37,075 nucleotides of DNA from CAXMNX01 sp964194845. GTDB taxonomy: Bacteria > Pseudomonadota > Alphaproteobacteria > Rhodobacterales > Rhodobacteraceae. Positions 24,001 to 32,857 of this stretch are shown here, in pieces (position 1 is the first letter of the stretch; every line of letters begins with the position of its first letter). The stretch lies in contig CAXMNX010000028.1 of the NCBI GenBank assembly GCA_964194845.1, positions 1-37,075 on the forward strand, in the 5' to 3' direction. Made by a program: the position numbers and the translations under genes. The notes under the pieces are model-generated. The model had not been told where the DNA came from, made no database searches, and worked only from the letters and a program-made list of their open reading frames with translations.

Positions 24001-25497
24001 GTGCTGAGCCGACCAAATGTTCTCTTGGTTGTTATTGATCAGTTGCGCGCTGATTGCGTCTTTGGGGCGCTGGCGAACCACGTAAATCTTTCTCACATGA
24101 GAGCACTTGCTGCGGACGGCGTCACATTCCGCAATCATTACTCGGTCACCGCGCCTTGCGGACCCTCGCGCGTGTCGCTGCTGACAGGCCAATATGCGAT
24201 GAACCATCGCGCCGTGCGCAACGGCACACCTGCGCGGGCCGACACGCCGACGCTCGCGACCGAGGCGGGTAAGGCCGGCTACGAGCCACTTTTGTTTGGA
24301 TATACCGATACAGCCCAGGATCCCCGACACTTCAGCCCGGACGATCCACGCCTGTTCAGCTACGAGGAGTTATCACCGGGCTTTACCGAAGCGCTTCGTT
24401 TGCGAATGGAATCGGACAACACGGCTTGGGAAGAATACTTGATTGGCAAGGGCTACGACGTTCCGCCAAATCCGGAGATCTATCGACCTTCGGGTCCTAA
24501 CCCCAACGATCCCGCGTTCTATGCCGCCGAGGATAGTGACACGGCATTTCTGACCGATCACACGATAAAGGACCTGAATACCCGTGCTCCAGGCTGGTTT
24601 GCGGCCGTTACGTATGTCCGTCCGCATCCGCCATTTGTTGCGCCGGCACCGTATAACAAGATGTATGACCCCGCAGATGTTCCATCTGCAAAATTAACAA
24701 GCGAGAATTCCGATAGTCCTGTATTTCTTGGCGCGGCGCGCGAAGCGACCAAGATATCCAGCACAATCGAAGGATTTCCCGAATTTGAGCAGACTGACGA
24801 GAATGTTCGGCTGCTGCGTTCGATATATTTCGGACTTGCGACCGAGGTCGACCACCATATCGGACGATTGGTCGGATGGCTGAAGGATAGCGGCCAGTAT
24901 GATCAGACTCTGATTGTCGTGACCTCGGATCACGGCGATATGCTGGGAGATTACGGACTGTGGGGCAAACGGTCCTATCACGACGCCGCATATCACGTGC
25001 CGTTGATCGTGAGATCTCCGGGCGGGGCGCGGGGCGCGACGGTCTTGCAGCCAACCGAATCGATTGATGTCACGCCAACGATCCTCGACTTCATTGGCGC
25101 AGATGTTCCTCACAGTATGGACGGTTGCACTTTGCGTCCTTTCATCGAAGGAGAGGAACCGGACGCCTGGCGCGGGTTTAGCTTTTCGGAGCTTGATTTC
25201 GGTGATCCGATTAAACCCACTGTATGGCAGAGTGAACTCGGTGTTTCGCTTGACGAGGCAAACCTGTCTGTATTGCGAACTGACACGCATCGATTTGTCC
25301 AGTTTGCAGCGGATATTCCTGCGATTTTGTTCAATATGGACGCCGGCGGTGAGGCCGAGGACATCTCAAGTCGCCCCGACGTAATGCCAATTTTACTTGA
25401 TTTGTCGCGCCAGATGCTTAGCCATCGGATGCGAAACACCGACGGAACGTTTTCACGGACGAAGATAACTTCGAAAGGTGTTATTGTTGGCACGTGA
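24001..25497 (+). CDS. Sulfatase-fold hydrolase, probable phosphonate monoester hydrolase
   Basis: A 498-residue alkaline phosphatase-superfamily enzyme. The N-terminal NVLLVVIDQLRAD supplies a metal-binding Asp (13). Residues 53-57, CGPSR, form the CxPxR motif in which Cys53 would become formylglycine, followed by SLLTGQY and NHRAVRNGTP. TSDHGDMLGDYGLWGKRSYHD gives the second metal and Lys/His set in the middle. NHRAV.NGTP and the C-terminal FAADIPAILF-type segment resemble phosphonate monoester hydrolases more than classical arylsulfatases, in my reading. The gene has no signal peptide, so it is cytoplasmic. GTG start with GGAAGG six bases upstream. The shared regulatory element ties it to the phnW operon. 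A sulfatase or phosphodiesterase activity is the alternative. A maturase gene for formylglycine is not seen here. Confidence 0.8.
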   Translation: MLSRPNVLLVVIDQLRADCVFGALANHVNLSHMRALAADGVTFRNHYSVTAPCGPSRVSLLTGQYAMNHRAVRNGTPARADTPTLATEAGKAGYEPLLFGYTDTAQDPRHFSPDDPRLFSYEELSPGFTEALRLRMESDNTAWEEYLIGKGYDVPPNPEIYRPSGPNPNDPAFYAAEDSDTAFLTDHTIKDLNTRAPGWFAAVTYVRPHPPFVAPAPYNKMYDPADVPSAKLTSENSDSPVFLGAAREATKISSTIEGFPEFEQTDENVRLLRSIYFGLATEVDHHIGRLVGWLKDSGQYDQTLIVVTSDHGDMLGDYGLWGKRSYHDAAYHVPLIVRSPGGARGATVLQPTESIDVTPTILDFIGADVPHSMDGCTLRPFIEGEEPDAWRGFSFSELDFGDPIKPTVWQSELGVSLDEANLSVLRTDTHRFVQFAADIPAILFNMDAGGEAEDISSRPDVMPILLDLSRQMLSHRMRNTDGTFSRTKITSKGVIVGT

Positions 25498-25712
25498 GGA
25501 AGGGCTTATTTAGGACGGCCGGCAGCAGTAATAGCAACGGTCTGTACGGGCGATTTCGCCGCGCTTTGACCGAATGGCCACTACTAGAGAAGCCGCCGTT
25601 CGCTGCGGGGCCGAAAGGTAACGACTGGGCGAGACTGTGCCCGAATAACCCCGCCTGAGCCCATCAATTGGATTCTATCCCGGCCGGGCACCGCTTCGAT
25701 CGCGGTGCTGGA
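25498..25712. other. Gene-free stretch after the hydrolase gene
   Basis: I find no convincing coding frame, tRNA or strong hairpin here. It marks the boundary between the intact phosphonate cluster and decayed DNA. Confidence 0.5.
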
Positions 25713-26012
25713 TCAGCCCTCCATGATTCCTGCTTTCAACAGCCCATCGCGGTGGTGCTGGAGGTCTGTGTCATCCTTGTAATGCAGGGTCGACAGGTGG
25801 GTTTCGAGATCGGACTCCGGGTCGAGCGCAAATACACGGATGATATGGGCCGAAGCCGCGGTCTTGTCGCCAAGCCAGCCGTAGGAGGCGGCGAGGAACG
25901 CGTGGTGGGATTGGTCGGTCGTCGAGAGATGCATGAAGGCCTCGATCGCGTCGGTGTATTGGCGGGCGGTGAAATGGGCCTTGCCGAGATTGGACTTGCC
26001 CCGTTTTAGTTC
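25713..26012 (-). pseudogene. C-terminal fragment of a TPR protein (adenylate cyclase-associated type)
   Basis: The minus frame ends with about 95 residues containing ARQYTDAIEAFMHLSTTDQS, HHAFLAASYGWLGDKTAASA, HIIRVFALDPESDLETHLST and LQHHRDGLLKAGIMEG. This is the tetratricopeptide tail seen in alphaproteobacterial class III adenylate cyclase/TPR proteins. The cyclase or other N-terminal part is missing: upstream sequence is taken over by the IS3-type remnant starting about 26012. It is therefore a leftover of a larger gene broken by insertion, probably non-functional. The attribution to a cyclase is from memory of the family tail and is less sure than the TPR nature. Confidence 0.65.
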
Positions 26013-26053
26013 CGGTCTCTTTCGAGCAATTTTTGCTATGAAGGAGATAAGGA

Positions 26054-26350
26054 ATGGCAATGAGATACACCGAAGAATTCAGGCTGATGCGGTGCGCATT
26101 GCGACCACCAGTGGTCTGACGCGACCGCAGATTGCGTCAGACCTGGGGGTTGGTCTTTCGACTCTGAATAAGTGGGTTCAAAAGCATCAGCATGATGACC
26201 TGATGTCTGGGCCCCATGAAGATGTCGAAAAGGAAAATGCCCGACTTCGTAAAGAAATTCGTCTTCTGCGTGAGGAGAGGGAGGGGCATTGTCAGATTAA
26301 ACCGTCTTGCTATGGCCGATCTGCGGATTTGGGCTGGTCTTGGAAATAAC
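26054..26350 (+). pseudogene. IS3-family transposase OrfA, frameshifted and truncated
   Basis: The start MAMRYTEEFRL is followed, after an apparent one-base deletion near 26086, by AVRIATTSGLTRPQIASDLG, VGLSTLNKWVQKHQHDDLMS and ENARLRKEIRLLREERE in the next frame. This is the helix-turn-helix and leucine-zipper part of an IS3-type OrfA. The usual continuation into ILKKA is replaced by unrelated codons (about 26285 on) ending in a stop, and no OrfB follows. The element cannot transpose on its own. It interrupts the TPR gene fragment on its left. Confidence 0.82.
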
Positions 26351-26560
26351 TGCTTGGCGTTTCTCAAGCAACTCAGTGAGCTTTGCCCAATCCGAAATTG
26401 GATTGGGAGAGGCAAGGCGTGCATCTGCGTTTAATCTGAAAATGCGGCTAGTCTTGCCGACGCTCTCACTGAGTGGCGCGGCTGCTGCGCGGCATAAGGG
26501 GCAGTGATACTGGTCTAGCCGCGACTGGTTCGAATTCGTCTAACATCACCCTCGGGTTAT
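26286..26560. other. Gene-free stretch between IS remnant and ABC operon
   Basis: No believable coding frame. A hairpin at 26386-26407 is the only structure noticed. Confidence 0.45.
26386..26407. terminator. Stem-loop downstream of the ABC operon
   Basis: CCCAATCC, loop gaaatt, GGATTGGG: perfect 8-bp arms, about 155 bases past the last ABC gene. No T-run follows on either strand, so it may be a weak terminator or an IS-derived hairpin. Confidence 0.35.
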
Positions 26561-27559
26561 CTACGAGCTGGCGAGCTCTTTCCAACGGTGGCAGGCCAAA
26601 TTGTGCTCGGTTCCGGCACTCTCAAGAAGTGGTTCTTCGACACGGCAGCGATCTACGGCAAACGGACAACGAGTCTGAAATTTGCATCCGGGCGGTGGGT
26701 TGGTGGGTGACGGAATTTCGCCCTCTAATTTCTGAGCCTTACCGCGATCATCAGGGTCAAGCGACGGGATCGCCGACAACAGCGCCTTTGTGTAGGGGTG
26801 GCGCGGACCGGAAAACAGAGTGCGCGTTGGGGCGGTCTCAACAAGGCGACCCAGATACATCACAGCGACATGGTCACAGACATGGGCCACAACACTCAAG
26901 TCATGGCTAATGAACAAGAATGTCAGGCCCATTTCTTCTTGAATAGCCTTGAGCAGATTAAGCACATCTGCCTGAATTGACACATCTAGTGCGGCGACAC
27001 TTTCGTCCGCCACAATGAATTTTGGACCCGACACTAATGCGCGCGCGATCGAGATGCGCTGTCGCTGTCCGCCCGAAAACGCGTGTGGGAAGCGCCGCAA
27101 GTGTTCGACGTTCAACCGACACTTCGCGGCGATTTCGCGGACTCGTTCATCAGTTTCAGCCCGCGATTTCGTCATGCCCATGACCTCTAGTGGCTCGGCG
27201 ATTATGTCGCGCACCGTCATGCGTGGACTGAGGGCGGCATAAGGGTCTTGGAAAATCAGTTGTGCGCGTTTTCGGTAGTCTTTCAGTTCTTTCTTGCCGA
27301 GATTTTTTAGCGAATATTCAACTTCGCCGTCTTCGAACAAGACTTCCCCCTGGCTGATCGGGGCGGCCCTCAGCATAGCGCGCCCAAGCGTGGTTTTGCC
27401 GGACCCGGATTCGCCCACGAGGCCATAAAAACTGCCCGGTGCAATCTCGATATTGACGTTTTCGACGGCGCGGACAAAAGGCGTTGGCCCAATCAACCCG
27501 CCGCGCAACGGATAGTGGACCGACAAATCCTTGGTCGTGATTAAAGGTTTCTGGCTCAT
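26561..27559 (-). CDS. Oligopeptide/dipeptide ABC transporter ATP-binding protein (DppF/OppF type)
   Basis: A 332-residue ABC ATPase. Walker A is GLVGESGSGKTTLGRAM, the signature FSGGQRQRISIARAL, Walker B FIVADESVAALDVSIQ (with Ser where DEP is usual), and the H-loop LFISHDLSVVAH. The C-terminal extension PPGCKFQTRCPFAVDRC with Cys residues is the oligopeptide-transporter domain, which in some members binds an Fe-S cluster. The start is ATG 27559, overlapping the preceding ATPase stop in an ATGA; the frame beyond it lies within that gene. It is the last gene of the five-gene importer operon and pairs with the other ATPase to power the two permeases. Confidence 0.93.
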   Translation of the reverse strand: MSQKPLITTKDLSVHYPLRGGLIGPTPFVRAVENVNIEIAPGSFYGLVGESGSGKTTLGRAMLRAAPISQGEVLFEDGEVEYSLKNLGKKELKDYRKRAQLIFQDPYAALSPRMTVRDIIAEPLEVMGMTKSRAETDERVREIAAKCRLNVEHLRRFPHAFSGGQRQRISIARALVSGPKFIVADESVAALDVSIQADVLNLLKAIQEEMGLTFLFISHDLSVVAHVCDHVAVMYLGRLVETAPTRTLFSGPRHPYTKALLSAIPSLDPDDRGKAQKLEGEIPSPTNPPPGCKFQTRCPFAVDRCRVEEPLLESAGTEHNLACHRWKELASS

Positions 27560-28557
27560 TCGGTGCCCCCAGCCGAGCCATATAGGTGGCAACCGGCCGC
27601 GTGATCTGTATCAACCTGAGAAAACGCGGGCACATGTGTGGCGCAACGCGCGCCTATGAACTCTTGGCAGCGGGTATGGTAGACGCAGCCCGATGGTCGT
27701 TCCAACGGTGACGGGATGTCACCCGGAATCGGAGTGAGGGGAGCGTCGATGTCATCCAGTGTTGGCAATGCGGCCAACAATCCGCGCGTATAGGGATGTG
27801 CGGGCCTGCGGATCACGTCGCGCACGGTGCCTTGTTCGACCAGTCGGCCAAGATACATTACGGCCACTTTGTCGGCAGTCTGAGCGATCACCCCAAGGTC
27901 ATGGGTGATAAAGATAATCCCCATGCCGAATTCGGTCACGAGGTCCTTCATCAGGTCGATCACCTGCGCCTGAATTGTGACATCCAGTGCCGTCGTCGGT
28001 TCATCCGCAATCAGAAGTTTGGGTTTGGTAGACAAGGCCATCGCAATCATCGCGCGTTGACGCATGCCGCCGGACAACTCAAATGCGTATTGGCCAAACC
28101 GAGCGCTCGGGTCCGAGATACCGACGCGATCCAGCATTTCAACTGACACTTCTTTAGCCCGCGCTTTGGAAAAATCCGTGTGGATCAAGAGCTGCTCAAC
28201 CATCTGGTCACCAATGGAAATAGCAGGTGCAAAACTGGCCATCGGTTCCTGAAATATCAGCGAGATTGCACCGCCGCGCACGACCTTCATTTCGCGGTCG
28301 TTTTGCAACGACATGACGTCAACAGGACCATCGTCGAGGTGCAAAGTAATCTTGGTGTCTTCGCCATAAATCGCGTTGCGCGGGTTCAATTTCATCAAGG
28401 ACTTGGCAGTCACGGACTTGCCGGACCCGCTTTCGCCGACCAGCCCCATGACTTCGCCGGCCTCAAGGCTGAATGACACATCGTCGACAGCTGTGATCCG
28501 ACCTTCGTCGGTGTCAAATTGCAGCGTCAGGTTTTCAACATCGATCAGTCGGCTCAT
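27556..28557 (-). CDS. Oligopeptide/dipeptide ABC transporter ATP-binding protein (DppD/OppD type)
   Basis: A 333-residue ABC ATPase. Walker A GLVGESGSGKSVTAKSL, signature ELSGGMRQRAMIAMAL, Walker B LLIADEPTTALDVTIQ, H-loop FITHDLGVIAQ, and C-terminal GCVYHTRCQEFIGARC. It starts at ATG 28557, overlapping the permease stop by four bases (ATGA), and ends in an ATGA with the next ATPase. The open frame extends much further upstream, but that part is the permease gene read in another frame. It forms a heterodimer with the downstream ATPase. Confidence 0.93.
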   Translation of the reverse strand: MSRLIDVENLTLQFDTDEGRITAVDDVSFSLEAGEVMGLVGESGSGKSVTAKSLMKLNPRNAIYGEDTKITLHLDDGPVDVMSLQNDREMKVVRGGAISLIFQEPMASFAPAISIGDQMVEQLLIHTDFSKARAKEVSVEMLDRVGISDPSARFGQYAFELSGGMRQRAMIAMALSTKPKLLIADEPTTALDVTIQAQVIDLMKDLVTEFGMGIIFITHDLGVIAQTADKVAVMYLGRLVEQGTVRDVIRRPAHPYTRGLLAALPTLDDIDAPLTPIPGDIPSPLERPSGCVYHTRCQEFIGARCATHVPAFSQVDTDHAAGCHLYGSAGGTE

Positions 28558-29696
28558 TTCTTGGTGTCTCCATACGGATCGGCCGCATCTCGAAGGCCGT
28601 CGCCGACAAACACAAAGGCCATCACAAGGACAATGAAGAAGATCACCGGAATGAAATACCATTGATAGTTGAGCAACACGTCCGCGCTGGTCACGTTCTG
28701 CAACATGACCCCAAGCGAATTGACCGGGTCCTTCAGACCTAGACCGATGAAGCTTAACGCCGTTTCCGACAGCACCATGTAAGGAAAAGAGATCACCAGA
28801 TCGACGATGATATAGCTGGTGAAACTGGGCAGCAGATGTTTGCGGATCACGTGCGCAGGCGACGCACCACATAGCTTGGCCGCCAGGACATATTCCTGAT
28901 TGCGTTCGGTCAATAAATGGGTGCGCACGCGTCTTGCCAGCGTTGGCCAACCGATGAATCCCAATATGATCGAGATGAAGAAAAACCTTTCTTCCGAGCT
29001 CCACGTGTCTGGAATGAATGCAGCCAGTGCCATGAACAGCGGAATAGCCGGTATTGTTCGGACCGCATCCGTGACCATTTGAATGGAAGAATCTACCCAG
29101 CCGCCATAAAACCCCGATATTCCGCCGATTATCAACGCCAGAACGAAGGCGATAAAGACGCCGATCGTCCCTACCGCTAGGGATGTGTTGATAGCGTGGA
29201 AGGTTCGAGAGTAGATGTCTTTGCCGGTTGAATCGGTTCCGAAGAGATGCAGATAGCCCGCATCCAAGCCAAACAAGTGTGTAGAAAAGTTCAAGCCAAA
29301 CATCTTGTACGGATCACCTTCGACAAAGAAGTGAACATATAGCCGTTTTTCGGTGTTCTTGGTCGTGACCCATCTGAAATTGGTCTTGATGGAGCGTTCC
29401 CGCTCAAGTGCATAGACGAACGGGCGTGCAGAGCAGCCATTGTCGTCACAAAACTGCGGGATGGTGGGGGCACCGTTCAGGTAATCTTTGTCACGGCCCG
29501 ATATCGTTGGATCATACGGTGTATGAAACGGTGCGAATATGCCGGACAAGACCAGGATGACCAGAACCCACGCGCCAACCATGGCTGCTTTTTGCTTCTT
29601 GAACCGCGTCCAGATCAGCTGGCCTTGCGAAGCGGTAAAATACGCATCCTTAGCGTTTTGGTCAACGGAAGCGTCGTAGATATTGGTCTCTGTCAT
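28554..29696 (-). CDS. Oligopeptide-type ABC transporter permease (DppC/OppC type)
   Basis: A 380-residue inner-membrane permease. After an N-terminal helix (MVGAWVLVILVLSGIFAPFH) comes an unusually long periplasmic segment of about 110 residues, including CDDNGCS, before LFGTDSTGKDIYSRTFH and the core membrane helices. The EAA loop that contacts the ATPases is EYVLAAKLCGASPAHVIRKH. Classical DppC is near 300 residues; the long insert resembles YejE-like permeases. The start is ATG 29696, five bases after the first permease gene; upstream codons in the same frame are the other gene's shadow. Confidence 0.92.
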   Translation of the reverse strand: MTETNIYDASVDQNAKDAYFTASQGQLIWTRFKKQKAAMVGAWVLVILVLSGIFAPFHTPYDPTISGRDKDYLNGAPTIPQFCDDNGCSARPFVYALERERSIKTNFRWVTTKNTEKRLYVHFFVEGDPYKMFGLNFSTHLFGLDAGYLHLFGTDSTGKDIYSRTFHAINTSLAVGTIGVFIAFVLALIIGGISGFYGGWVDSSIQMVTDAVRTIPAIPLFMALAAFIPDTWSSEERFFFISIILGFIGWPTLARRVRTHLLTERNQEYVLAAKLCGASPAHVIRKHLLPSFTSYIIVDLVISFPYMVLSETALSFIGLGLKDPVNSLGVMLQNVTSADVLLNYQWYFIPVIFFIVLVMAFVFVGDGLRDAADPYGDTKK

Positions 29697-29701
29697 ATCC
29701 G

Positions 29702-30706
29702 TTATCCCAATATGCTGCGGCGAATGCGCGGATCGACCAAGGCCAGCCCGATATCGGTGATAAAGTTGATGACCACGATGCTGCCGGTCAGGAAAAAGAT
29801 GATCGCGCCCGCAAGCTGTTGGTCGTTCGAGCGGGCCAGCGCCTCGATCAATAGCGATCCGGCCTCGGTCAATGTAAGGATCAGCGCGACGATTGGCAGC
29901 TCGTTGAAAATGCGATTGAGGTCGAAGCCAAGAGAATTGATGATCGGGCTTAGCGCGTGTCGTGCCGGATACCGCATGAGCAATTTGCGCCCAGATACCC
30001 CGCGCGCCGCCGCCGCCGTCACGTATAGCTTTCCTATCTCGTCTGACATGAGTGCGCGAACCGTTTGAATTGCAAATGCGGTAGCGGACCAACCCAGGAT
30101 AAACACTGGCAGCCAAACGTGACCGAGAAAGTCTTTGATCTTGGCGGCATCCCAAGGTGCGTCGCGATATTCCGGCGAGAACAGGCCAGTCAAACTGTCC
30201 CCGAACATGACAGTGGAAAACAACATGACCATGAGAGCCAGCAGAAAGTTCGGCAGCGCCAGTCCCAGATAGCTGACCAGACGTAGGCCGTTGTTCAGGA
30301 AAGGGTTGCGCGATGTGGCGGCGATGATGCCAACCGGGATCGCGATTGCATAGGCCAACAGCAGCGAGCCAAGACAGATGCCAATGCTGAGCCACACTTT
30401 TTGACCCAGCAACTGATTGATGTTGAGACGCAGAATACAGCTGTCGCCGAATTCACCCTGAAAGGCGTTGAATATCCAACTGGTCCAGCGCTGAATGAAG
30501 GGTCTGTCCAGACCGAGCCGGATGCGTTCGACCTCAACATCTTCGGTAGAAATCATTGCGCCTGCAGAGCTCTTGAACGAGAGGTAGCGTTCAGCGCAAT
30601 CCCCGGGCACTAGTTCCATCAGAGAAAAAACGATGAACGAGACAAGGCATAGCGTGAAAAAGGCAAGAGCGGCGCGGATCATCGCAAATCGAAGGAATTG
30701 GACCAT
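29702..30706 (-). CDS. Oligopeptide-type ABC transporter permease (DppB/OppB type)
   Basis: A 334-residue permease with an N-terminal helix (IRAALAFFTLCLVSFIVFSL) and further membrane segments near 115, 155, 195, 270 and 295. The EAA loop is YVTAAAARGVSGRKLLMRYP. The VPGD near residue 33 (MELVPGDCAERYL) is typical of the family's first periplasmic loop. It is the first permease after the binding-protein gene, from which it is separated by 111 bases with a strong stem-loop. Together with the second permease it forms the membrane channel. Confidence 0.92.
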   Translation of the reverse strand: MVQFLRFAMIRAALAFFTLCLVSFIVFSLMELVPGDCAERYLSFKSSAGAMISTEDVEVERIRLGLDRPFIQRWTSWIFNAFQGEFGDSCILRLNINQLLGQKVWLSIGICLGSLLLAYAIAIPVGIIAATSRNPFLNNGLRLVSYLGLALPNFLLALMVMLFSTVMFGDSLTGLFSPEYRDAPWDAAKIKDFLGHVWLPVFILGWSATAFAIQTVRALMSDEIGKLYVTAAAARGVSGRKLLMRYPARHALSPIINSLGFDLNRIFNELPIVALILTLTEAGSLLIEALARSNDQQLAGAIIFFLTGSIVVINFITDIGLALVDPRIRRSILG

Positions 30707-30763
30707 CTGTTCTCGCGCCCCGTGGAAAGATGCGACCCCTTAGGAGTTCACTAATTTGCTTGA

Positions 30764-30791
30764 GTTGCGGGCCGGATAAGCGGCCCGCAAC
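30764..30791 (-). promoter_or_regulatory. Intercistronic stem-loop between binding protein and permease genes
   Basis: GTTGCGGGCCG and CGGCCCGCAAC (perfect 11-bp arms) flank the loop gataag. No T-run follows in the direction of transcription. Such stem-loops after a binding-protein gene commonly protect the upstream mRNA or partly terminate, giving more binding protein than permease. Confidence 0.75.
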
Positions 30792-30817
30792 GTGATCGTA
30801 TTCAATCCGTAATGGAC

Positions 30818-32857
30818 CTATTCGTCAAAGAACCACTGTGACGGGCGGTAAGGGTACGTCCGGTAATAAGCATAAGACGCAGTTTTGAACTGTGGCACGT
30901 TCTTCAGCGCCACCGATTGATAAATCGGCTTTTGCTCTTTTACGGTGCCTATGAAAAGCAGGCTACCAGTCATGGTTTCAACCAGCTTCAAACCCAAAGC
31001 ATCAGACTCAGGTGTGCCAACCGGCGTCGCCTGGAATGCGTTGATGTCTTCGATCATGGCGTAGACATACTCTGGTGGTTTTACACCTGCGGCACCGTCG
31101 GACTCAACGTATTCGCCCCACAACATCGCGGTACGCATGTTGAAGTAGTTGTCGAAGGGTGGGATGAAGATTTCAGGGTTGGCAAGAACCACGACCAACG
31201 GCACGCTTTTCTCATACATGGTGACGTCGAGCTGGTTTGCGGATTGAGCCGAGCGATATTCGTCGGTTGTAACCTCTTTGACAGTGTTGTCGATGCCAAC
31301 GTCGCGCCATGTCTGACCGACAAGTTCAACGATCTTAATCGACATGCCTTGGGTTGGCACTTGCAGGTTCAGCGTCAGCTTGTCACCATTTGGCAGTTCA
31401 CGCATGCCGTCACCGTCTATGTCAACAACACCAATTTCGTCCAGCAGGGAATTTGCTAGTGCCGGATCAAACTGCGCGTAATGCTGTTCCCATTCAGCCG
31501 GAATGAAATCAGGCGAGGGCGAGAACCCAACGTATTGTTGAGGCGTTCCAAGACCGAACATCACAACTTCGTTAATCTCATCGCGGTTCATGGCGACAGA
31601 CATCGCCTGACGGAATTTCAGATCACCAAATACTTTGCGCTTTTCAAGATCGGCAGACGTGACGTTGAATGCAAAGGTCGGCATCGTGATATCTGGTTTC
31701 AGATCGACAACAAAGCCGCCCTTCTCCTGATTGTCCATCAGCAGAGGAACATAATCAATCTGCAGCGCCTGGGATTTGTAGTCGACTTCGCCGTTGACCA
31801 ATTTCAGCAGGCGCACTTCGCTTTCCGCAACATAGAGCTCGTCCATCTCGTTGATATAAGGAAGCTGATTGCCTGCCGTATCGACCATGTAGTAATAAGG
31901 GTTGGCAACAAACTGGCGGCCCTCAGTGGTATCGGAAATGACGATATGGCTTTCCAAGGTGGGTGCGGCATCAAGGGGCAGATTTGCGACTTTGTCAGGA
32001 TGGGCCAACATAGGTGTTGGCGTATCCATCCAGTCTGAACTGCCATAATAGGCATGTATAAGGTCATAGCCATTCTCGAAACCGAGCGATTGGGCCAATT
32101 TGTCGGCATCCGGGTTGATGTCTGGATGATATTGCCCAAGGAAATGCTTGGGCTGGAAGCCCTGCCCATAATGGTTTGCAAAGTGTGCCAGGAAACCGAG
32201 TTTTGGTGACGGCATGTTGAAACGCACCGTTAGCGGATCAATGACGTCAACTGTCATCGGCTCACCACTGGCCAGTAACCAGCCTTTCGGGACTTCCATC
32301 ACATTGGAGTCCATCTGCAGGTTTTCGTACCAAAACTCGACATCTTCAGCACCAAACGGTTCGCCGTCCGACCACTTGTGGCCCTCACGTAGAACAAACG
32401 TCAGTTGTGTAAAGTCATCGTTCCAGGACCAGCTTTTTGCGACATTCGGCACGATCGTCGTCAGATCGTCTGCAAAGCGTACCAGATTCACGTGACGCAC
32501 TGACATGAAGTCGGACGTGCCGGCTTCAGTCGCGTTCGTCAGCGCGTTGAACGTGCCGCCATAGGTGCCAATCAAGTCATAGGGTGCGAAGATCAATGGT
32601 TCCGCGGGCAGACGATCTGCCAACGCAGGCAATTCCGGGTTTCCGCGAATGCGACTGTTAAAGGCCGAAATATCGGGATTTTCTGACATTTCCAGCGTGC
32701 AATCTGCCAGAGTTTGGAATTCAGCCAGTTCATATTGCTGTGGGAATGCCCCAGCAGCAACGCCCATTGGCTCCGAAACGGTCACGGCCGGGCAGGCCGC
32801 CATTGCCGCACCTGTAAAGGCCAAAAGCGCAGCACTGGACAACAGTAACTTCTTCAT
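30818..32857 (-). CDS. Periplasmic oligopeptide-type substrate-binding protein
   Basis: A 679-residue SBP_bac_5-family protein, larger than classical DppA (about 535) and in the size range of YejA-like proteins. It starts MKKLLLSSAALLAFTGAAMA with likely signal peptidase cleavage before ACPAV. AAGGAG seven bases before this ATG (32857) decides the start over an ATG eight codons upstream. Inside are WNDDFTQLTFVLREGHKWSD and EPFGAEDVEFWYENL, then FRQAMSVAMNRDEIN, the family core. It would deliver peptides or another sizeable substrate to the permeases. The nearby M81 peptidase gene hints at peptides, but the ligand is unknown. Confidence 0.92.
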   Translation of the reverse strand: MKKLLLSSAALLAFTGAAMAACPAVTVSEPMGVAAGAFPQQYELAEFQTLADCTLEMSENPDISAFNSRIRGNPELPALADRLPAEPLIFAPYDLIGTYGGTFNALTNATEAGTSDFMSVRHVNLVRFADDLTTIVPNVAKSWSWNDDFTQLTFVLREGHKWSDGEPFGAEDVEFWYENLQMDSNVMEVPKGWLLASGEPMTVDVIDPLTVRFNMPSPKLGFLAHFANHYGQGFQPKHFLGQYHPDINPDADKLAQSLGFENGYDLIHAYYGSSDWMDTPTPMLAHPDKVANLPLDAAPTLESHIVISDTTEGRQFVANPYYYMVDTAGNQLPYINEMDELYVAESEVRLLKLVNGEVDYKSQALQIDYVPLLMDNQEKGGFVVDLKPDITMPTFAFNVTSADLEKRKVFGDLKFRQAMSVAMNRDEINEVVMFGLGTPQQYVGFSPSPDFIPAEWEQHYAQFDPALANSLLDEIGVVDIDGDGMRELPNGDKLTLNLQVPTQGMSIKIVELVGQTWRDVGIDNTVKEVTTDEYRSAQSANQLDVTMYEKSVPLVVVLANPEIFIPPFDNYFNMRTAMLWGEYVESDGAAGVKPPEYVYAMIEDINAFQATPVGTPESDALGLKLVETMTGSLLFIGTVKEQKPIYQSVALKNVPQFKTASYAYYRTYPYRPSQWFFDE

